Assembly: GCA_004151065.3 (NCBI GenBank)
Contig: NWUY0304268021.1
Coordinates: 1 to 23,316 of the forward strand
Source: Larix sibirica
Taxonomy: Eukaryota; Streptophyta; Pinopsida; Pinales; Pinaceae
DNA: 23,316 nt
Direction: 5' to 3'
The stretch's first letter is position 1, and every line of letters begins with the position of its first letter. This document shows positions 18,249-23,316 of this stretch, piece after piece. The notes under the pieces are model-generated. The model did no database searches, had not been told where the DNA came from, and saw nothing but the letters and a program-made list of their open reading frames with translations. The position numbers and the translations under genes are program-made.

Positions 18249-19170
18249 TTAGGATAGAAAAATACCGATAGGACTCGGGTGCAAAAGAAACCTCTCTCAA
18301 ATAGCCAACCTGCATTCATTCTGTTAGGGCGTGACCTTACTGTAGGGCGTGGGTACCCGGTTAGCTCCGCAGGAAACATCAGTAAGGAAAGAATATGTCC
18401 TTACCTGCTTTGGTTGGTTGGTGGGACCAATGGGGATACTAGGCTGGATGGGCTTGGGATGATACTAGGGGATTTCCGGCCCAATTACTTATTTGCTTGG
18501 GCTGGCCTATTCAATGAGCTAATAAAAAAAACTATAGTAGCAATTGTTATTTTATGTGACCTTTATTATTATTAGCAATGATCCTTTAAGAACGGTCCTT
18601 AAAATCCCTAGTCTTCCGTATTAGTGCCTCAAGGGCTCCGAGAAGGGATACGGGCAAGGCTCCGAGGCTCCTAGTTTTTGATAGGGGGCTGAGATAATAT
18701 AGCTCTTGGTAGGGCTGGTTAAACCCCAAAACTATTCGATTTGGTTTCCCTCCGTTTGTCTATAGGTTTATATCCGTCGCTACGCAACTAGGACTATAGG
18801 GAGCTCTTATTTGGGGCCTTTTCTGTTGAGTTGCACGGGTAACTCCCCCTTATTCCAATTGTGATCCACCCTCTTATAAGGCCATTTTAGCGCGCTTCCG
18901 CCTTGCTTTCAACCTTATCAGGGGTACCACCGCCAAAAGCTAGGTGACAACTAATGTTAGCAACACGTATGTGTAAGCATTCTCTTGGATGTGGCATGGT
19001 GTAAATTTCCTTTTCTTTATTTCGTACATGGAGTTTATAAAGGGACTCCTTTCACATGGATGGACTGTTTGGAGGAGCTAGTAGGGTGGGTGCACCTAAA
19101 ACTGAAGATTCATCTCTCCAAAAGTAAAAGAAAGCAAGCAATAAACTATTCTTATCTTATTTTTATCTTT
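18249..19170. other. Spacer with short gctccgag duplications
   Basis: The word gggctccgaga (18634) is followed by aaggctccgaggctcc (18657). The 13 bases agggctccgagaa at 18632-18644 recur at 22069-22081. A 98-codon open frame at 18279-18575 opens on GTG and resembles nothing I know. No other structure is supported. Confidence 0.4.
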
Positions 19171-19174
19171 CTTG

Positions 19175-19213
19175 AAGGTCCGGAGGGCTTGTCCTTTTGA
19201 GGGCAAGGACCTT
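19175..19213 (+). other. Imperfect two-part hairpin
   Basis: The arm aaggtcc (19175-19181) pairs with ggacctt (19207-19213). Inside it, ttgtcc (19189-19194) can pair with gggcaa (19201-19206) including one G-U pair, closing a 6-base loop. Seven unpaired bases lie on the left side only. A T-rich run follows at 19212-19223. In plant mitochondria, stem-loops can mark transcript 3' ends, but no upstream gene exists here, so function is not claimed. Confidence 0.35.
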
Positions 19214-19389
19214 TTGAGTTTTTATTACTTACAATTCCCATTTCATGCAGTTTCCCTAGTGGCAGGGCAGGTTGATTGAGGCTCGACCATACTCGCATAT
19301 CTCAGTTCAACTTGTTCCTTGTAAGTAATTAAGTAATATGGGGTTGATTAATGCCTTGCTTTAGTTTCCCCTTTAATTAGTTTAAAAAT

Positions 19390-19424
19390 TCCATGGTGAC
19401 TATATATAATCCATGGGGGCTATA
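19390..19424 (+). repeat. 20-bp period tccatgg direct repeat
   Basis: The words tccatggtgactata (19390-19404) and tccatgggggctata (19410-19424) are 13 of 15 identical. A third relative, tccatggcggcct, lies at about 19498. Confidence 0.65.
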
Positions 19425-19573
19425 ATCCGCAAGTTCCCCATAAAGTTCCCATACTGTATTTGCATTTCTTAAATTACCACCAGACATTGAATTGTTTTCC
19501 ATGGCGGCCTCAGTTTCTTCATTAAGTCTTTAAATCTTATCCGTATTATCCCTTTCATTCTTTCTTTTTCCTT

Positions 19574-19619
19574 AGCACAACCAAAGCATAGCAAACAACC
19601 AAAACATAGCACAAATAAC
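19574..19619 (+). repeat. agcacaaccaaa-cat tandem repeat
   Basis: Units agcacaaccaaagcat (19574-19589), agcaaacaaccaaaacat (19590-19607) and agcacaaataac (19608-19619) form about 2.7 copies of a 16-18 base unit. Confidence 0.7.
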
Positions 19620-20000
19620 AAAAGAAAGGGTAAGATATAAACCTCTATCTAGTTGGTAATAGGTTCAAGATATTCCTCCCAGTCAGATTGGTGAAATGGA
19701 AGTTATCAATCTCACAGTGATCAATGCGACGATATCCGGCCTTCACAATCAAAGCGATAGACAAGAGAGTAAGGCCTAAAAAATCAATTTAGATAGAGTC
19801 CGGCCTAATCACTGTCTGTAAGGAGGAGCTTATTCCCATCCCCTCGTTCTGTCTCACCATCCCATAGAGTAAGAAGAGAGACTAATTGTTCTAGGCCTAA
19901 TCGATCCTCCCCCTCCCCTACCGGTAGCTCTATTTGATTCCCGTTAGTGATTCATCCTTATTGTAATTTGGTAGCTCGTGTTGTTATTAGCTGTACAGCC
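19620..20000. other. Spacer with no recognisable feature
   Basis: No gene, RNA or clear repeat. Confidence 0.45.
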
Positions 20001-20004
20001 TAAA

Positions 20005-20260
20005 CAGTATCGATTTTTCCGGCGTCCTCAATCCATCCTTCCTGTGCCAGCCATAATTATCCATCCATCTTTCCAGCCATCCAGCCTTCTTTTATTCTTC
20101 CTTCATCTTAATCAGCTTAAGCATAATAATTTACCAGCCCTGATAATACCAGCCTGTCTTATTTCTGTATCCGCCCTGCTAAGAAGCCCTGCTATACAGT
20201 TACCGCTATCCCGTACAATTCCAGATATTCCCTCCCCCCTGTCTGTCCCAGCAAATACGA
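20005..20260 (+). repeat. Pyrimidine-rich ccagccatcc cryptic repeat
   Basis: The words ccagcc, catcc, cagccct, ccttc and ccagcctg recur throughout (for example ccagccatccagcc near 20073). This makes an open frame of about 99 codons on the plus strand and another of 67 codons on the minus strand. Both follow from stop-poor repeat composition. There is no fixed period. Confidence 0.5.
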
Positions 20261-20424
20261 GAGCGTACAAGATTTGAAAAGAGGGTGTTTCCTTCCTCCT
20301 AATGGCTCTCCCCACTCCTTATTACTATTTTTTGGTAACCTGGTGAATCAACGGAATAGGTGTAATTATTTGGTTCGTTGTTGGGCATTCGGAGGGCATA
20401 ATGTGAAGGTACTTTAATAAAAGC
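20261..20424. other. Spacer with no recognisable feature
   Basis: Nothing supported. Confidence 0.4.
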
Positions 20425-20615
20425 AAGTAAGCCTAAAGGGTTAAGCTAAAGGTCTAATGTAAATGGTATGAATGCAAGGGGAAAATTCAAGGTAAAAGAC
20501 TCAAGGGGGAATCGAGTTCAAAAAGCTATATAGTTTTATTTCTGCGCGATAGGGCTGAAACCTAAGGGGGGAGTTCTCTCGATAAGGGAATTATAGGTCA
20601 AGGGTGAAAAGGCTG
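20425..20615 (+). repeat. taagctaaaggg / caaggg cryptic repeat
   Basis: The pair taagcctaaagggt (20428-20441) and taagctaaaggtct (20442-20455) is adjacent. Beyond it, words such as caagggg, caaggtaaaag, ctcaagggggaa, cctaagggggg and gtcaagggtgaaaagg continue to about 20612. Strand-asymmetric and purine-rich. Confidence 0.5.
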
Positions 20616-20938
20616 CACTGTGTGACCTGCTGGCTAAACCGAACGTTTAAATGTAAGTGTCAAAATGGGCTGCTCAGAAGGCATAATATAACCATGAGCT
20701 GATGCTCTCCGCAGGTTGGATTTAATCATCCAGATTGGTCTAGTAAAGTTCCCCTTTCGTTCGTCCTCTTTATTGTAGTCCGTTGATTACATTATATACT
20801 TGAATATAAAAACACAAAGATAAGCTAAGCGACTTCTATCATTTGCATAAGACTAAATAGTTTAGAGAATCCAATCCAATCAGTTCATTGTAACTTGATC
20901 GAAATGCTTGTAAGACCATGTCGTCCCCCTATCTCTTC
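20616..20938. other. Spacer with no recognisable feature
   Basis: No gene, RNA gene or repeat assigned. Confidence 0.45.
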
Positions 20939-20964
20939 AAGTATGCCATTAAAGTATGCCATTA
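20939..20964 (+). repeat. Perfect 13-bp tandem duplication
   Basis: The unit aagtatgccatta occurs at 20939-20951 and 20952-20964 with no mismatch, so it is recent. Confidence 0.9.
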
Positions 20965-21429
20965 AAGGTAGGACCCTTGTGTTCCATGGGTAGGTCTTTC
21001 TGTACCAAACCAAGTAGCCCAGGCCGGGTAGGCCTCCCTCCTTGTGTTCTGCGGTATAAGGGTAGAGGTTCAAGGGTCGAGAGCTGTGGTTCCGTCGAGT
21101 AGGTATGGCTGCTATCTATTTTTCCCGGGGCAGGTTCTATTTGGTTGGTCCGTCGAAAGCTGGCTCCTCGAACAACTGGGCAAGGCCGAAGTCTTCATTC
21201 AAGTCAAAGCATTCCCGATCACTCACTCACTTGCATCTGGGAGTTTATATTATAATGCTCTTAGGCTTCTGGCTATTAAAACCAATGCTCCTGAGCGGGC
21301 TCCTCTTCAGACTATTATCACAAAGCCCAAAGGCTTATTCTATTCCGGGATCAATTTCATAGCAAACCTAGGCGCCTGTACTCTAGCACAGTATTTATAA
21401 AATGAAACTCAATCTAATATAAAGCTATA
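20965..21429. other. Spacer with a 118-codon open frame of unknown status
   Basis: The frame at 21044-21400 begins with GTG and has no internal Met. A second plus-strand frame (21105-21362, ATG start) overlaps it. I recognise neither protein. Double open frames over the same DNA usually mean locally stop-poor composition, so I lean to non-coding. Confidence 0.35.
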
Positions 21430-22975
21430 TGGGCTAGTTTCAATAAGTTTTGCACGTATGATGTCACCATCTCTAGCTAACTACTCCTAGCTCCACCGCA
21501 GGTTTCAAACGCCATCTCTACGTTTTCACTTGATTCTCTCACATATATATACTTGGCTCCTAGATTGGCTTCTAGCATATAATAGGAGGCATATAGTTCC
21601 ACTAGCTTCTACTCTGCTGTAACCGGACGAGAGAGCTCTCCATGGTTTGTTGAAATATGCAAAGGCCCATACCATAGTCCCAGAGTGAAATCCAATATAC
21701 GGCAGCAGCTACTCCGCTTGGACTACTATAACGATACTGCACATATACTAAAATAGAGGCATATAGGAGTTTAACTGTCATGTTCAAAACCATAGAGAAG
21801 AGTTTATCAGTTTGAGTTTAATTCGTTTGGAACGCAAATATGTAACTTCGTCTCATTCTAGGTAGTCAAAGTGGAGATTTTCAAATAAGAAATAGGGCAT
21901 TTCCAGACGTTTCCCTCGTGGAAGGAGGTCCAATGCCCTGCTCTATAGGTTGAAGTCTAGAGTTGTGTGAGTAAGGGCCGAAGCAAACGTCCGAGCTAGT
22001 GGAAGGGGAATTCAATCTTAGTGTCCTGGGCTAGCTTAGCTTCTTCCTTAGTGGGTTATACGCCCTGCAGGGCTCCGAGAAAGTTGTTAGAGTGAAAGCA
22101 AGCGATCCGCGTCCATATTTCATGAGGGCAAGCGAGAGCAGCGATCCTTCCTCCTCTTTCTGCCGGTGGTGGAGGGGGAGGGACCCTCGAGCAGTGTTGT
22201 TGAACTACCATACATATTGAGATGCAATAATAATCAGAACAAGATGGGAAACCTGTAAGGAGCATTGAGTGAGAGCTTACTCGCATGTCTACGTTGACAC
22301 CTGGATTTGCATATCCACCATATCCACGTTCAAGTTTGAGTTGTATGATTTTTGATGGAGCAGCAGTTATTGAGCGCACCATAGTTACATATATAAGTTG
22401 GCACCTATGCTGTGTTCCTATATGATAGCACCATCTCTACTAGTGTTCTTATATGATCTCTCAGCATAGAGACGTTGACACTTACTTTTTCATTGATCCT
22501 TACTCTCTACTGCACAACAGACTCCATGGTTATTGGATTAGTTGGAACAAATCCATTTCCAAAAACCCTCTCATTTTCCATTTTTCATCAATCAAATTGC
22601 ATTTTGAGTAGGTCCGATGATACATTACTCCTCATATCTGTGGCATCAAAATGGAATTTCTCTGAACAGAATATTATTTCCTGTCTCCCTCGTGGCAGGA
22701 GGTAAAGCCCTGGTCTATAGGGCCAATAAAGTAGTGTTAGTTAAAGCAATAGCGTCCCCTATTATGTAGCACCTTAGCACCTAAGTACATAAACGTGAAT
22801 CTATAAACATATGATGCACGCATAGAGAAGTTCTACTTGCATTGGAACAAATGAGCTTATTACTGCAGCAGTCTCTTAAGGCTGCCTGACTATTGACGTA
22901 GTAAACTACTCTCTGTATGGTCTAGCTTGTTTAATATATTATACCGGCATAGAGAACTTAACTTGCAATGTAGTG
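21430..22975 (+). repeat. Irregular array of diverged modules with catagaga word
   Basis: The word catagaga-gtt, or its relative ctctacgtt-cacttg, recurs at about 21514, 21790, 22286, 22464, 22819 and 22949. The clearest module pair is 21909-21949 with 22683-22721, sharing t-tccctcgtgg-aggaggt, gccct and tctatagg, with about four substitutions and a 2-base gap. Upstream of both lie similar words (gttggaac or tttggaacgcaaat, then tctcatt, then caaa-tgga). The word ccatctct after atgat(g/a) occurs at about 21466 and 22430, and ttc(c/t)tatatgat at 22415 and 22446. Spacing is irregular (about 130-500 bases). No ORF above 110 codons, and no transposase or element ends. Confidence 0.55.
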
Positions 22976-23316
22976 TGTCTCAAGAGGTCTCCCTGCTTCC
23001 ACCACTACTATAGGGTGTAGTTAGAATCCTATAATTATGAAATCCACGCTTGTGTGGGGTTTGTACCATATTTCATAAAAAACCTGCTCTCATTAGGCAT
23101 TGTGACATTGTGTTGTTACACTTGCTGCTTTATATTATGGTAATAATTCAATTTAATATAAGGTTGTGTTGGGATTAGCTAACGAGCATATAGAAGAGCT
23201 GCTAGGTGTCCTACAATTTCATAGTGGAACTTTTGAATCCATATTTGTTGTTTGGGGTGGGACATACCAAGTGCAAAGCCTTAGTAACAGACCTACTAAC
23301 AACTTACTATATAAGC
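22976..23316. other. Spacer with no recognisable feature
   Basis: A weak gtctccctgcttccacc word at 22988 echoes the array to its left. Otherwise nothing is supported up to the window end. Confidence 0.4.

Noticed and set aside
18279-18575. 98-codon open frame
   Set aside because: GTG start, no recognisable domain, no repeat or conservation evidence.
20005-20315. Overlapping open frames on both strands (99 and 67 codons)
   Set aside because: Explained by stop-poor ccagcc/catcc repeat composition. Neither frame has a recognisable domain.
21044-21400. 118-codon open frame
   Set aside because: Starts on GTG, has no internal Met, overlaps another open frame on the same strand, and resembles no family I know. 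The length is within chance expectation.
21430-22975. Possible transposon or insertion sequence
   Set aside because: No terminal inverted repeats, target-site duplications or transposase-like frame were seen. The modules are irregularly spaced.
1-23316. tRNA or rRNA genes
   Set aside because: Scanning both strands by eye for TPsiC-type ggttcgaatc words with a matching acceptor stem, and for conserved rRNA blocks, gave no convincing hit. A covariance search would settle it.

Overview
The window shows no protein-coding gene, rRNA or tRNA that I can defend. It is 23.3 kb of moderately A+T-rich DNA. The longest open frames are about 110-160 codons, roughly what chance predicts for six frames of this length and composition. 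Several of those frames open on GTG or TTG, and the longest lie inside decayed repeats. I saw no tRNA TPsiC signature, no recognisable group II intron domain V and no mobile-element gene. The best overall match is intergenic DNA of a large plant mitochondrial genome, with a gymnosperm such as a conifer a reasonable guess. That rests on base composition, very low gene density, and the abundance of short, diverged, locally duplicated repeats. It is inference, because no mitochondrial gene is present to anchor it.

What the window does contain is a mosaic of decayed tandem or 'cryptically simple' sequence. Successive patches of about 100 to 2500 bp are each built from their own short vocabulary. 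The largest is family A at about 5941-8480 (+). Its triplet-like words (ggt, gct, act, tca, aat, gat, tat, ggg, cct) would translate as Gly/Ala/Ser/Thr/Asn/Asp/Tyr-rich protein, but with many frame shifts and stops. Pieces of the same family lie in the opposite orientation at 1-300, 12340-12600 and 15379-15425, and more doubtfully at 12925-13110. Family B (words around gtcgaaggcag and gtcatcaggta) occupies 9665-10230 (+), about 11930-12070 (-) and 17255-17355 (+). Family C (ccaccaga/agatattg words) fills about 13850-14320.

Smaller patches use gccgagta (3166-3275), acctgacc (3620-3800 and 15484-15640), ttagccaag (8810-9100), cattgccagaggg (16572-16696), gcacagaagc (16985-17160), ccagccatcc (20005-20260) and taaaggg (20425-20615). 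The right-hand 1.6 kb (21430-22975) is an irregular array of diverged modules carrying a recurrent catagaga word. Several clean young duplications of 13-30 bp are also present (9517, 12121, 13493, 14617, 20939), alongside the older, diverged ones.

Region by region: 1-420 is family A in reverse. From 421 to 5560 there is unannotatable spacer with a few short repeat patches. Then come the 5571-5713 repeat, the 2.5-kb family A tract, spacer and repeat patches to 10.2 kb, mixed spacer with minor duplications to 13.8 kb, family C, more spacer and minisatellite-like patches to 21.4 kb, and finally the 3' array. No operon or pathway can be described because there are no recognisable genes.
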